From Fodinibius sediminis (GTDB lineage Bacteria; Bacteroidota; Rhodothermia; Balneolales; Balneolaceae), in contig NZ_FXTH01000001.1 of assembly GCF_900182555.1 (NCBI RefSeq), forward strand, positions 124,001-188,000: 64,000 nucleotides of DNA, written 5' to 3'. The notes beneath the pieces were generated by a model. That model was not told where the DNA came from. It saw only the letters and a list, made by a program, of their open reading frames with translations, and searched no databases. Below, one piece after another: positions 42,426 through 51,452 of the stretch. A program made the translations under genes and the position numbers. How positions within the stretch are numbered: the first letter of the stretch is position 1; each line of letters opens with the position of its first letter.

Positions 42426-44093
42426 CTATGTTTCCGAGTTCGCACCGCTGCTCCATCTCGACTGGAGATAGTACCCAAGGAGAACAAACGCACCGCCAAC
42501 TCCAATAAAGAGCAAAATACGCCCGAGCGCCGGCAGCTGGGAAAGATCAACCAGGAACAATTTGCCCACGACAAGGAAAACGGTTGCCATCCCCGCCAGG
42601 CGGACCTTCTGCTGATCCTGAAGGAACCCTGTAATAAGCAGCCCGGAGGCATACAGCCCCCAAACCACGGAAACCCAGGCCTGTCCATCCGGCAGACCCG
42701 CCAGCACCTGGTGTATCCAAAGGAGCACCACCAGGTAGATGAGCGTACGATAGGCCAGCTTCATATCGGCCTGCTCCAGCCAGTGCGGAATGATGGTACC
42801 GCCGGCAACAAGAAAAATGAGCTGTGCCACGGCCCGGCTGTCAAGGCCTGCATTGTTCAGCAGGCTGTGTGCCGTCCAAATGACAACTGCTGCAAAAAGA
42901 ATGTGAGCTCCGGCATCAACCCTGAGATCGTATGTCCGGCGAGCCACATACCGCAGCGCCACGGCCTCAGCCGTCAGAAGCACATACAGAAGTGTCCCGT
43001 TGAAATACAATACCACTCCTGCCGTAAGCATGATAAGCGCCATAAAACCGTGCGATGCCGCCAGAGGATGGGCGTTCTTCTGGTACAGCTGCAGGTAACC
43101 GACCGCGCCTATGCCTGCAAAACCAAAAGCGACCAGGGCCAGCCCCGGCCGGGAGAGATCCCAGTGGGCCGCCATGAGCGGGAGCAGCCACAGGAATATC
43201 CAGAAGGTCGACAAGTGCACGGTGGTACCGGGAGCCTTCTTCCCGCGAACAACAGCGTGCACCACCCCGGTGCCCCAGGTTGCCAGTGCCCAAACTGCCA
43301 TGCCGCCCTGTAGCACCCAGTGGTCCGACAGGGTTGCTGCAGGTTCCATAAACAGCGAAGCTACCACGCCAACCCCCATAATCCCCAGTCCGCCGGCCAG
43401 CATACTCCAAAGTAGTGATGCCCATCCCTTCTGGTAATAAATAACCGCCCCGGCTCCCATCACCAGGGTGGTATACCCCATCAGCATGGCAATGCTGCCG
43501 GAGCCACTGTAGAGCATAAAGGGCGTGCCCAGTGCACCCAGCATCCCCGTCACCGAAAGGATGGGTTCATTCTGTTGCAGCGAAAGCGACAATGCCAGCA
43601 GGGTGACCGCAACCATGAACGCCCAAGTCAGCATGTCCGGCACAAAATCATAGAGCTGGTAGGTGGCAAAGCCGGTGATGTACAAAACCGCAATGCCCCC
43701 TCCCAGCAGCACCTGCCGGAAAGGGGGCATGGATTCACGCATCCCAAAACCGGTTCCCAGAAGCAGGCTCCCGATGCCCAGGCCGATGGCACTGCGCACC
43801 GGTGGAACAAGCCATCCCTGGTCAATGGAATATTTAAACAGGAATACCACGCCGAACAGCAGAAGCCCCATCCCTATACGGTTAAGCCACTGCTCCCCGA
43901 ACTGGATCTTCCCCAGTGTCGCCCACCGGCGATCAAACGGACCGGTGCCCTCCTCTTCTGCCTGACCCTTGTCTGAGGTGCCGGCGGGGGGAACCTGCTC
44001 CCCTGTGGCGTTCAAACGTTTTTCAAGCATTTCCACCTTTTGTTCAAGACGGCAAAGCCTGTCCTCTAACTCTTCCCTGCTTTGATCAGACAT
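42426..44093 (-). CDS. DUF2339 polytopic membrane protein
   Basis: A 555-residue protein with an N-terminal cytoplasmic helical/coiled stretch (ELEDRLCRLEQKVEMLEKR, about 7-25) and about 14 membrane segments, with WLNRIGMGLLLFGVVFLFKYS near 70-90 (abridged here to WLNRIGMGLLLFG). This layout is that of DUF2339, large membrane proteins of unknown function that are often 700-900 residues, so this one is short. It diverges from the SDR gene with about 100 bases between. Confidence 0.85.
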   Translation of the reverse strand: MSDQSREELEDRLCRLEQKVEMLEKRLNATGEQVPPAGTSDKGQAEEEGTGPFDRRWATLGKIQFGEQWLNRIGMGLLLFGVVFLFKYSIDQGWLVPPVRSAIGLGIGSLLLGTGFGMRESMPPFRQVLLGGGIAVLYITGFATYQLYDFVPDMLTWAFMVAVTLLALSLSLQQNEPILSVTGMLGALGTPFMLYSGSGSIAMLMGYTTLVMGAGAVIYYQKGWASLLWSMLAGGLGIMGVGVVASLFMEPAATLSDHWVLQGGMAVWALATWGTGVVHAVVRGKKAPGTTVHLSTFWIFLWLLPLMAAHWDLSRPGLALVAFGFAGIGAVGYLQLYQKNAHPLAASHGFMALIMLTAGVVLYFNGTLLYVLLTAEAVALRYVARRTYDLRVDAGAHILFAAVVIWTAHSLLNNAGLDSRAVAQLIFLVAGGTIIPHWLEQADMKLAYRTLIYLVVLLWIHQVLAGLPDGQAWVSVVWGLYASGLLITGFLQDQQKVRLAGMATVFLVVGKLFLVDLSQLPALGRILLFIGVGGAFVLLGYYLQSRWSSGANSET

Positions 44094-44196
44094 TGTTAAT
44101 AGCTATTATGAGAACGAATAGACGTGCGCACGCTGCGCTTCCATGCCATACGCTGTACATAATTGTGATACTTTGACAGAATAACAATACAGCCTT

Positions 44197-45024
44197 ATGA
44201 GCTCATTCAAAAATAAAAATGTTCTAATTACAGGAGGCGCCAGCGGCATAGGTCTGCTCATGGCCAAAGAGTGCATACGGGAACAGGCCGCCGCTGTTGC
44301 CATCTGGGATATAAACGAGTCAACCGCCGACAAGCTTTTCGGTGATGAATTTGCCGGCAGCCCGACCCAGCTTATCACAAAGCAGGTGGATATCAGCAAA
44401 GCAGAGCAGGTTACCGAGGCCGGCAAACAGCTGGCCGGAGCCCTGTCGGCAGTCGATATTCTCATCAACAACGCTGGTATCGTGGTGGGTGGACCCTTCG
44501 AGCAGCTCTCCCATGAACAGATCCGGCAGACCGTAGCAATAAATCTGCTGGGCGCCATGCATGTAACCCGGACCCTCCTTCCCGATATGCGCAGGCAGCC
44601 GTCCGGCCATATTGTAAACATCGCCTCCGCGGCCGGCCTGATGCCCAACCCCGGCATGGCTGTCTATGCGGCCAGCAAATGGGGGATGATCGGCTGGTCG
44701 GAATCGCTTCGCCTGGAGCTGGAAGAGCAGCAGGCCGATATTCGCGTGACCACGGTCGAACCCAGTTACATCGACACGGGGATGTTCGCCGGCGTACGTC
44801 CCCCGCGGCTCACCCCGCTGCTGGATCCCGGTGATATCGCCCACCGTATCATCCGTGCCGTGAAAGACAACCGTATTATCCTCCGCGCTCCTTTCATGGT
44901 CAGGCTGGTACCCTTTCTCCGGGGCATCCTCCCGGCACGGGCCTTTGACTACGTGGCCGGCAAGCTGTTCCGCGTCTACCATTCCATGGACACCTTCACC
45001 GGAAGAACCCAGAAAAAGCTATGA
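44197..45024 (+). CDS. Short-chain dehydrogenase/reductase
   Basis: A 275-residue classical SDR. The cofactor motif is GGASGIG (13-19), NNAG 91-94, and the active-site S144, Y157 and K161 (YAASK). D38 in AIWDIN suggests NAD(H). The C-terminal 50 residues include a hydrophobic RAPFMVRLVPFLRGILPA stretch, like membrane-associated retinol/fatty-acid-type SDRs. The end overlaps the ALDH gene by ATGA, so the two enzymes could handle an alcohol-aldehyde-acid series; substrates are unknown. Confidence 0.93.
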   Translation: MSSFKNKNVLITGGASGIGLLMAKECIREQAAAVAIWDINESTADKLFGDEFAGSPTQLITKQVDISKAEQVTEAGKQLAGALSAVDILINNAGIVVGGPFEQLSHEQIRQTVAINLLGAMHVTRTLLPDMRRQPSGHIVNIASAAGLMPNPGMAVYAASKWGMIGWSESLRLELEEQQADIRVTTVEPSYIDTGMFAGVRPPRLTPLLDPGDIAHRIIRAVKDNRIILRAPFMVRLVPFLRGILPARAFDYVAGKLFRVYHSMDTFTGRTQKKL

Positions 45025-46388
45025 CAAAGATCGCAGAACGCCAGCACCTTTTTTTTAAAGAGGGGAAAAGCCGGGACCCCGGCTTTCGTATCGATCAGCT
45101 CCGAAAGCTCAAGGCCCTGCTTCAGCAGTATGAAAAGGAGTTTATCGAAGCTCTCCGCGCCGACTTCGCCAAACCCTCTTTTGAGACTTATGGCACCGAA
45201 CTGCTTATTCTCTACAGTGAAATTGACTACTTTACCACCCACCTAAAGGACTGGAGCAGGCCCCGAAAAGTAAGTGAGTCGCTACTTACCTTTCCATCCA
45301 AAAGCTATGTATACCCCCAGCCGTACGGCGTGACGCTGGTGATTGGTGCATGGAACTATCCCCTCCAGCTTTCGATGAGCCCTGTCCTTGGCTCCCTGTC
45401 CGCCGGGAATTGCGCCATCCTGAAACCCTCGGAGGTAAGCACAAACACTGCATCCCTGCTGGCCGACGTCATAAACCCAAACTTTGACCCCGGGTACCTG
45501 CATGTGGTGCAGGGCGGTGCGGATACCACACAGGAGCTGCTGGCTGAATCCCTGGACTACATCTTCTATACCGGCGGCCTGCGGGTCGGCAAAATCATCA
45601 TGCAGGCCGCGGCCGAACAGCTCACGCCCCTTACGCTTGAACTGGGAGGGAAGTCGCCCGCCATTATCGACCGGACAGCCGACCTCGAGCTTGCCGCCCG
45701 GCGAATCAGCTGGGGTAAATTCATCAATGCGGGTCAAACCTGCGTGAGCCCCGACTATACCTATATCCACGAATCACAGGCCCCGGAATTCTGCGAGCTG
45801 ATGAAGAAGCAGATCGACCTTTTTTATGGGCCTGATCCGGCTGAAAGTCCCGATTTTGCCCGCATCATCAACCGCAAACACTTTAACCGGCTGAAGGGGC
45901 TTCTGGACCCGGATAAGATTGTAACCGGCGGCCGAACCAGAGCCGAAGATCATTATATTGCTCCTACTGTCATGACCGATATAAGCTGGCAGGACCCCGT
46001 GATGCAGGAAGAGATCTTCGGCCCGATCCTGCCCGTACTCACCTACCGGCAGGTTGACCGTGCCCTGCGTGCCATCAGGGATCATCCCAAACCGCTGTCG
46101 CTGTACCTTTTTTCCACTGACAGGAAAATGCAGGACCGGATTATTGAAGAAATTCCTTTTGGAGGCGGGTGCATCAATGATACCGTGGCGCACCTGGGCA
46201 ACCTGGACCTCCCCTTCGGGGGCATCGGCAACAGCGGCTTCGGAAGCTACCACGGCAAAAGCAGCTTCGAGCTGTTCTCTCACCAGAAAAGCGTCATGAA
46301 GCGGTCAACCTGGCTGGATATCCCGATGCGCTACCCGCCCTACGGCGATAAACTCAAATGGCTGAAAAAAATCACCTCATACCTATGA
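45021..46388 (+). CDS. Aldehyde dehydrogenase family protein (class 3 / fatty aldehyde type)
   Basis: A 455-residue ALDH of the short class-3-like type. The catalytic C241 sits in NAGQTCVSPDY and the general-base E207 in LELGGKSP, with the WNYPLQLSM (111-119) NAD-side motif. The C-terminal PYGDKLKWLKKI tail is typical of class 3 and fatty-aldehyde enzymes that end with a basic, membrane-associated segment. It is coupled to the SDR gene (ATGA) and to the YhdH-like gene (ATGA), forming a three-gene operon for aldehyde handling. Confidence 0.95.
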   Translation: MTKIAERQHLFFKEGKSRDPGFRIDQLRKLKALLQQYEKEFIEALRADFAKPSFETYGTELLILYSEIDYFTTHLKDWSRPRKVSESLLTFPSKSYVYPQPYGVTLVIGAWNYPLQLSMSPVLGSLSAGNCAILKPSEVSTNTASLLADVINPNFDPGYLHVVQGGADTTQELLAESLDYIFYTGGLRVGKIIMQAAAEQLTPLTLELGGKSPAIIDRTADLELAARRISWGKFINAGQTCVSPDYTYIHESQAPEFCELMKKQIDLFYGPDPAESPDFARIINRKHFNRLKGLLDPDKIVTGGRTRAEDHYIAPTVMTDISWQDPVMQEEIFGPILPVLTYRQVDRALRAIRDHPKPLSLYLFSTDRKMQDRIIEEIPFGGGCINDTVAHLGNLDLPFGGIGNSGFGSYHGKSSFELFSHQKSVMKRSTWLDIPMRYPPYGDKLKWLKKITSYL

Positions 46389-47377
46389 CTAATACATTCC
46401 GAGCCCTCGTTGTCGAAGAAACCGCCGATGACCAATTCCACCGATCCGTCCGCCAATGGCCGGTCGATCAGCTGCCCGAACACGCAGTACTGGTACGCGT
46501 GCACTACTCCTCCCTCAACTACAAGGACGCCCTCTCGGCTTCCGGAGACAAGGGAGTTACCCGGCAGTACCCGCACATCCCCGGCATTGATGCTGCCGGG
46601 GTAGTGCAAAAGAGCAGGAATGCCCGCTTCCACCAGGGAGACCGCGTCATTGTGACCAGCTACGATCTGGGCCAAAACACCCCCGGCGGCTTCGGACAGT
46701 TCATCCGCGTGCCCGCCAGCTGGGTGGTCCCCCTGCCCGAGGGACTGACCCTCCGCGAAAGCATGGCCCTGGGCACTGCGGGGCTTACAGCAGCCATCGG
46801 GGTGCACCATCTGCGCCAACATCAGGTCAAGCCCGACGGCGGTGACGTACTGGTGACGGGGGCTACCGGCGGAGTGGGGACCATGGCCATCTCGATCCTT
46901 GCACGGCTGGGCTACGAGGTGGCTGCGGCCACCGGCAAGACAAACCGGGCCTCTTTCCTCAAAAAGATCGGGGCACATTCCGTCATCCAGCGGGATGAAG
47001 TGCAGGACCAGAGCGGCCGTCCCCTGCTCAGCAGCCGGTGGGCCGGGGCCATCGACACTGTCGGCGGCCGCATGCTCGATACGGCGCTTCGGCAGACCCA
47101 GCCGAACGGCACCGTTTCCTGCTGCGGCAATGTAGCGGGAGGCGAACTTCACACCAGCGTCTATCCTTTCATTCTGCGCGGCATCACCCTGGCCGGCATC
47201 GACAGCGGCAACTGCCCCATGAGGCTTCGCCGGCAGCTGTGGGAGCACCTTGCCACCAGCTGGAAACCCCGGCACCTGGAGGAGATCAGCCGGGAGTGTT
47301 CGCTCGACGAGCTCAGCACTGAAATTGATAAGATCCTGGAGGGCGGACAGGTCGGCCGCGTTGTGGTAAAACATTAA
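46385..47377 (+). CDS. YhdH/YhfP-family quinone oxidoreductase-like (MDR) protein
   Basis: A 330-residue zinc-free medium-chain dehydrogenase. The start ATG 46385 (MTNTFRALVV) overlaps the ALDH stop by ATGA. Visible are the YhdH family NYKDALS (45-51), PGIDAAGVV (65-73), and a cofactor motif near VTGATGGVGTMA (about 155-166). E. coli YhdH (AcuI) reduces acryloyl-CoA, and the YhfP relatives are putative quinone or enone reductases; which applies here is unknown. The third gene of the SDR-ALDH operon. Confidence 0.94.
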   Translation: MTNTFRALVVEETADDQFHRSVRQWPVDQLPEHAVLVRVHYSSLNYKDALSASGDKGVTRQYPHIPGIDAAGVVQKSRNARFHQGDRVIVTSYDLGQNTPGGFGQFIRVPASWVVPLPEGLTLRESMALGTAGLTAAIGVHHLRQHQVKPDGGDVLVTGATGGVGTMAISILARLGYEVAAATGKTNRASFLKKIGAHSVIQRDEVQDQSGRPLLSSRWAGAIDTVGGRMLDTALRQTQPNGTVSCCGNVAGGELHTSVYPFILRGITLAGIDSGNCPMRLRRQLWEHLATSWKPRHLEEISRECSLDELSTEIDKILEGGQVGRVVVKH

Positions 47378-47403
47378 AGCATCCCGCAGATACCTAAAGC
47401 AAT

Positions 47404-47706
47404 CTAAACCACAACTGGCTTAATTTTCTTACCGAGATCCGGATCACTTTCATCCCGGGCTTTTTCCAGCTCATATTGTGCTTGCAGTCTAAGCCGCATT
47501 TCCGGGCTGGTTCCTAAAACTAATCCAAAACGGATAGCCGTATCACCAGTGATATTTCGTTTTCCCCTAACGATTTCATTAACCCGGTTGGCGGGTACAT
47601 CAATGCTTCGGGCAAAGGCTCGCTGAGAAACACCCATAGAATCTAAGAATACTTCTTTCAGGATTTCCCCCGGATGAATGGGCGGTATAAAAGGTTGGTT
47701 AGTCAT
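47404..47706 (-). CDS. higA: HigA-type antitoxin, XRE HTH
   Basis: A 100-residue HTH protein of the HigA family (PPIHPGEILKEVFLD start, then SQRAFARSIDVPANRVNEIV helix-turn-helix, about 27-46). HigA binds and neutralises the RNase HigB and represses the operon. As usual for higBA, the toxin gene comes first, 30 bases upstream on the same strand. The region is AT-rich relative to its neighbours, consistent with acquisition. Confidence 0.93.
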   Translation of the reverse strand: MTNQPFIPPIHPGEILKEVFLDSMGVSQRAFARSIDVPANRVNEIVRGKRNITGDTAIRFGLVLGTSPEMRLRLQAQYELEKARDESDPDLGKKIKPVVV

Positions 47707-47736
47707 GGCTTTTGGCTGTTTTACAGTAGCTACCTT

Positions 47737-47994
47737 CTAGTGATAATTCACTATTTCAATATTGTATGCATCACTTTCGTGCCACTCAAAACAAATGCGC
47801 CACTGTCCCAAGCGATCTCCGGAATGTTGTTCCAGCCGATTTCCAGGAGGAACTTTTAAATCATCCAGAGAACTGGCGGTGTGAATAAGCAAAAGCTTTC
47901 GCTTTGCCCGCTTGAGAATCTCCGGAGGCAGCTTCCTTGCCTGTCCCCGATTAAAAATTGTTCCCGTCTGCTTATCACTAAAAGAACGTATCAT
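47737..47994 (-). CDS. higB: HigB-type RelE/ParE-superfamily toxin
   Basis: An 85-residue RelE-fold toxin. The pattern MIRSFSDKQTGTIFN, then LDDLKVPPGNRLEQHSGDR, then WRICFEWHES and a terminal NYH is typical of HigB (usually about 90 residues). HigB is a ribosome-dependent mRNA interferase. The gene precedes higA as in the classical toxin-first HigBA layout, and an inverted repeat lies just upstream of its start. Confidence 0.92.
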   Translation of the reverse strand: MIRSFSDKQTGTIFNRGQARKLPPEILKRAKRKLLLIHTASSLDDLKVPPGNRLEQHSGDRLGQWRICFEWHESDAYNIEIVNYH

Positions 47995-47996
47995 AT

Positions 47997-48029
47997 GTGT
48001 TATTTGCTATGTAACACGTAACAACATAG
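47997..48029 (-). promoter_or_regulatory. Inverted-repeat operator candidate before higB
   Basis: Two overlapping inverted repeats lie 3-35 bases before the higB start: GTGTTA/TAACAC at 47997-48002 and 48012-48017, and CTATGT/ACATAG at 48007-48012 and 48024-48029. Such a position fits autoregulation by HigA. The 227 bases from here to the tRNA terminator hold no gene; the region is AT-rich, with TTGTACC repeated twice near 48200-48220. Confidence 0.45.
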
Positions 48030-48221
48030 CTTTTAAGAACCTTCTTCCAACGGAATTCTCAACGTATTTTAAACGTCAACTTATATTAGACGACCCAAAA
48101 AGTCGCTGGGGTACAAATACCAACAGAACTGCTAACCTAACCGAAATCTTCTACTTTTGAGTGGTCCGAAAAATAGGGAAGCTTACCCAATCCAATATTG
48201 TTGTACCTATATTGTACCATA

Positions 48222-48262
48222 AAAAAAAGCCCTGCAACTCAGGGAGAGTTACAGGGCTTTTG
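48222..48262 (-). terminator. Intrinsic terminator after tRNA-Phe
   Basis: On the reverse strand AAAAGCCCTGTAACTC, a TCCCT loop, and GAGTTGCAGGGCTTTT form a long stem (about 16 bp with one G-T pair) running into eight T. The A-rich foot of the hairpin starts at the CCA end of tRNA-Phe. This is a strong bidirectional rho-independent terminator that also separates the recJ-tRNA unit from higBA. Confidence 0.92.
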
Positions 48263-48336
48263 GTGGGACCGGGCGGAATCGAACCGCCGACACCACGATT
48301 TTCAGTCGTGTGCTCTACCGACTGAGCTACAGTCCC
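48261..48336 (-). tRNA. tRNA-Phe (anticodon GAA), CCA encoded
   Basis: A 76-base cloverleaf on the reverse strand: acceptor GGGACTG/CGGTCCC, D arm GCTC...GAGC, anticodon loop CTGAAAA with GAA, T arm GGCGG TTCGATT CCGCC, discriminator A and an encoded CCA. It sits 66 bases downstream of recJ and runs straight into a strong terminator. Confidence 0.97.
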
Positions 48337-48401
48337 TTTTGCGCTAAGAGTTCGCAAATATAAAATCTTTTCGGCTATATACAAAGAGCCGAACCAAATT
48401 T

Positions 48402-50123
48402 CTATATTTTTTCTTTATTCAGCTGCACATCGCGCAGGCGCAGCTGCAGGGTCCGCCGGCCGTTCCAGTGATTTTCCTCCAGCGAGTAGGCGATATTCAG
48501 CTTTTGGTCCTGTTCATTGCGCACCACAGGCAGGTACTCGTGCATGTTGAATCCGATGACATCGAAGGCGCCAGAGCCGTTCTGGGCGACCTTCATTTTG
48601 AGGTGCCCGGAACCCACGATCGTCGGCACCCCGACCACGCGCACATCCCGGCTCACGAAGATGGGCCGCAGGTTGCCCGGCCCAAACGGTTCAAACTGGC
48701 TGAGCAGTTTCCAGAAACGCATGTCCACATCACTGAGATCCAGGTCGCAGTCGATAGCCAGCTCGGGCTTGAAGTCTTCATCCGTCAGCCGCCGGGACGC
48801 GATCTCGTTGATGCGCTTGCAGAAGGCTTCGTAATTTTCCTTGGCGATGGTCAGGCCGGCGGCATACTTGTGTCCCCCGAACTGTTCAAGCAGGTCTTCA
48901 CACTCCTTGAAGGCTTCGTAGATATCAAAGCCCTTGATGCTGCGGGCCGACCCCTTGATCTTGCCGTCCACGGTGCTAAGCATAATCGCCGGGCGCCCGT
49001 AGGTATCCACCAGGCGGGAGGCCACGATTCCGATCACGCCCAGGTGCCAGTCGGGATTATGCAGTACCATCGAGGAAATCTTATCCAGGTCGTACTCCTC
49101 ATCAACGATCGTTCTGGCTTCCTCCATGGTCTGGCTGTCCTCATCGCGGCGGGCAACATTAATGCTTTCCAGCTCATGCGCCCGTGCTTTCGCTTCGGTC
49201 GGCGTCTCCGCAATCAGGAGCTGCACCGCCTTCGTCGCATCGCCCATCCGTCCCGCCGCATTGATGCGCGGGCCAATGGAAAACACGATGTTCGAGGTTG
49301 TGATGGACCCGATATTGAGGTTAATCAGATTCGCCAGCGCTTTCAGTCCCGCCCGCGGAGTGCTGTTGATCTGCTTGAGTCCCTCGCGCATGAGAATCCG
49401 GTTCTCATCCACCATGGGCACAATATCAGACGCAATGGAGATGGCCACCAGGTCAAGAAATTTGTAGGCCACCTCCTCTCCCAGCCCCAGTTTCTGCACC
49501 GTGCCTTCCAGCAGCTTGAAACCGACCCCCGCGCCGGACAGCCCGTCAAAGGGATAGTCGCAATCCGAACGCTTGGGATCAAGTACCGCAACAGCATCCG
49601 GGATGGTATCCCCCACGTTGTGGTGATCGCACACAATAAGGTCGATCCCCTGCTCCCGGGCCTGGCGGGCTTCCTCCACTGCGGTGATGCCGCAGTCAAC
49701 AGAGACAATGAGATCGGCATTGATCTCGGCGGCATAGTTGATGCCCTCCGGGTTGATGCCGTAGCCCTCCTTGAATCGATGCGGGATGTAGAAGTCCACG
49801 GAAACGCCAAACTCCCTGAGAAAAAGGTACAGCATGGAAACCGAAGTAGTGCCGTCCACATCATAGTCGCCGTACACCAGCACCCGTTCTCGTCCCCGGA
49901 TGGCTTTGGCCAGCCGCTCGGTGGCGGCCTCCATATCCTTCATCAGAAAGGGATTATGGATATCCTTTAATTTAGGTCTGAAATATGATTTTGCCCGTTC
50001 ATAAGAATCAATCCCGCGCAGTGCCAACAGATGGGCCACCATTTCGGGAACACCCAGCTCCTGCTGCAAGGCAGATACAGTCTGCTCGTTGTCGGGCTTC
50101 GAATACACCCATCGGAAAGACAT
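48402..50123 (-). CDS. recJ: Single-stranded-DNA-specific exonuclease RecJ
   Basis: RecJ is a 5'-3' exonuclease on single-stranded DNA in recombination and repair. The 573-residue protein has the DHH motifs VYGDYDVDGTTSVS (81-94), SVDCGITA (about 147-154), CDHHNVGD (about 169-176) and a C-terminal DHHA1 motif EQFGGHKYAAGLT near 412-424, then an OB-like domain. Length is close to other RecJ proteins. tRNA-Phe follows 66 bases downstream, on the same strand. Confidence 0.97.
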   Translation of the reverse strand: MSFRWVYSKPDNEQTVSALQQELGVPEMVAHLLALRGIDSYERAKSYFRPKLKDIHNPFLMKDMEAATERLAKAIRGRERVLVYGDYDVDGTTSVSMLYLFLREFGVSVDFYIPHRFKEGYGINPEGINYAAEINADLIVSVDCGITAVEEARQAREQGIDLIVCDHHNVGDTIPDAVAVLDPKRSDCDYPFDGLSGAGVGFKLLEGTVQKLGLGEEVAYKFLDLVAISIASDIVPMVDENRILMREGLKQINSTPRAGLKALANLINLNIGSITTSNIVFSIGPRINAAGRMGDATKAVQLLIAETPTEAKARAHELESINVARRDEDSQTMEEARTIVDEEYDLDKISSMVLHNPDWHLGVIGIVASRLVDTYGRPAIMLSTVDGKIKGSARSIKGFDIYEAFKECEDLLEQFGGHKYAAGLTIAKENYEAFCKRINEIASRRLTDEDFKPELAIDCDLDLSDVDMRFWKLLSQFEPFGPGNLRPIFVSRDVRVVGVPTIVGSGHLKMKVAQNGSGAFDVIGFNMHEYLPVVRNEQDQKLNIAYSLEENHWNGRRTLQLRLRDVQLNKEKI

Positions 50124-50539
50124 AATTATTGTTATCTGTTTTTTTGTTTTTTGTCATAAACAGCATACCGGCGGTCAGGCCGTGTAGCCGTGCAACTTGC
50201 GGAAGATAAGTGATTGATGAAACAAATCCGCTTCTATAAAGATACAATTTCAAAGATAAAAATCATCATATAAATAGGAGCCTCAAAGTGCCGAAGCCAC
50301 CGGTGTTCCTTCACGATTCCGCATCTGCATTGAATGTACCCGTGGAAAAAAGTGTTTAGACTATCGCAAAATTCACCACTCGCATACAGACGGACCATTA
50401 ACTTTTTAGAGATTATTGGCGATATTACGGGTTTGGAAACGCAGTGGATTGCAGGTATGACATATGAAACAAGTCCCCAGATCGTTTACAACCTTAACCT
50501 TTTCATTTTCATTACTACGACTTCTAACTACTTTCCCTT
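50124..50539. other. Intergenic region between recJ and hslO, with candidate recJ promoter
   Basis: A 416-base divergent control region. On the reverse strand TTGTATCTTTATAG has a -7-like TATCTTT (at 50238-50244), about 115 bases before recJ. The forward part before hslO is AT-rich with pyrimidine runs. A frame of about 69 codons from 50334 overlaps the hslO ATG by ATGA, but its composition does not look coding. I see no gene here. Confidence 0.4.
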
Positions 50540-51445
50540 ATGATTTCGAAAGAAGATTTTGCTCAAAAAGACCGGCTGATCAAAGGCATCAGCGCGCACG
50601 GTGATATTAAAATTTCGGTCGTCAAAACCACCGATGTGGTCAGGACAGCCCGGAAGAAACACAACCTGTCGCTGCTTAATACGGTTTTACTGGGCCGTGC
50701 CTTGACGGCCACGATGCTCATGGCTTCCGAACTGAAGGGGGAGGAGCGTATCCAGATGCGTCTTGAGGGCAAGGGCCCCGTAGGGCTGCTGGTAGCGGAA
50801 GCCAACCGTGTGGGCGAAATTCGCGGCTATGTTCAGAACCCCGAAGTGGAACTCAATTACAGCGACGATCAAACAAGCCTGGGCGACGGACTGGGTGTGG
50901 GGGTGCTGTCGGTCCGCAAAACCCTGTATAATGAAGCCGAACCGCGCACCAGCAGCATTGAGCTGGTAAAGGGCAATGTAACCGACGACGTGGCCTATTA
51001 CATGGTTCAGTCCGAGCAAGTACCGTCAGCCGTTCTGCTTGACGTGGGCCTTGATGACCAGGGGGCTATCACGGAGGCCGGAGGCGTACTGGTACAGCGA
51101 ATGCCCGATGCCCCCGAAGGACGCATCGATGAGATCCAGCAGAAGATGCTTCATTTTGACCCTGTCAGCGAACTCCTGGCCGGTGGTTACTACATTGATG
51201 ACATCATGGCTAAAATTATGGAACCGGATCCTGTCAAGGAACTGGACCGGCAGCCGGTAGACTTTTTCTGCCGCTGCACGCGCAATCGCTTTATCAGTGC
51301 GCTGGCGATGCTCGGCCCGGAGGACCTTCAGGAGATCAGCGACGAGGGACAGGAACTGGTGTGCCACTTCTGTAATGAACAGTACCAGGTATCCAAAAGC
51401 GAAATCAAAGAACTGCTGATGCAAACAAAGGCAAAAATGAATTGA
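50540..51445 (+). CDS. hslO: Hsp33 redox-regulated chaperone
   Basis: Hsp33 is a holdase that is switched on by oxidation and heat through a C-terminal zinc/cysteine module. The 301 residues have the conserved N-terminal domain (LLNTVLLGRALTATMLMASE near 43-62, cut here to LLGRALTATMLMAS), and the redox switch CRC (near 238) and CHFC (near 274), that is C-x-C and C-x2-C. The start is ATG 50540. It precedes the NADH dehydrogenase gene by 7 bases, so the two share a transcript, an interesting redox pairing. Confidence 0.96.
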   Translation: MISKEDFAQKDRLIKGISAHGDIKISVVKTTDVVRTARKKHNLSLLNTVLLGRALTATMLMASELKGEERIQMRLEGKGPVGLLVAEANRVGEIRGYVQNPEVELNYSDDQTSLGDGLGVGVLSVRKTLYNEAEPRTSSIELVKGNVTDDVAYYMVQSEQVPSAVLLDVGLDDQGAITEAGGVLVQRMPDAPEGRIDEIQQKMLHFDPVSELLAGGYYIDDIMAKIMEPDPVKELDRQPVDFFCRCTRNRFISALAMLGPEDLQEISDEGQELVCHFCNEQYQVSKSEIKELLMQTKAKMN

Positions 51446-51452
51446 CAGTGTC

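Noticed and set aside
46340-47374. Open frame of 344 codons antisense to the YhdH-like gene.
   Set aside because: The forward gene continues an ATGA-linked operon with conserved motifs; the antisense frame has none.
47378-48336. Attachment-site repeat flanking higBA and tRNA-Phe.
   Set aside because: I compared the tRNA 3' end by eye with the gap 47378-47403 and with the sequence up to 48221 and found no copy.
48151-48384. Open frame of 77 codons covering tRNA-Phe.
   Set aside because: It runs across the tRNA and its terminator, a common false gene call at tRNA loci.
48468-49970. Long open frame (500 codons) antisense to recJ.
   Set aside because: recJ has full-length conserved DHH and DHHA1 motifs on the other strand; the antisense frame has no recognisable domain and reflects codon bias.
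50334-50543. Frame of 69 codons overlapping the hslO start by ATGA.
   Set aside because: Composition in its second half is unlike the coding neighbours, and there is no ribosome site or domain; the overlap may be chance.
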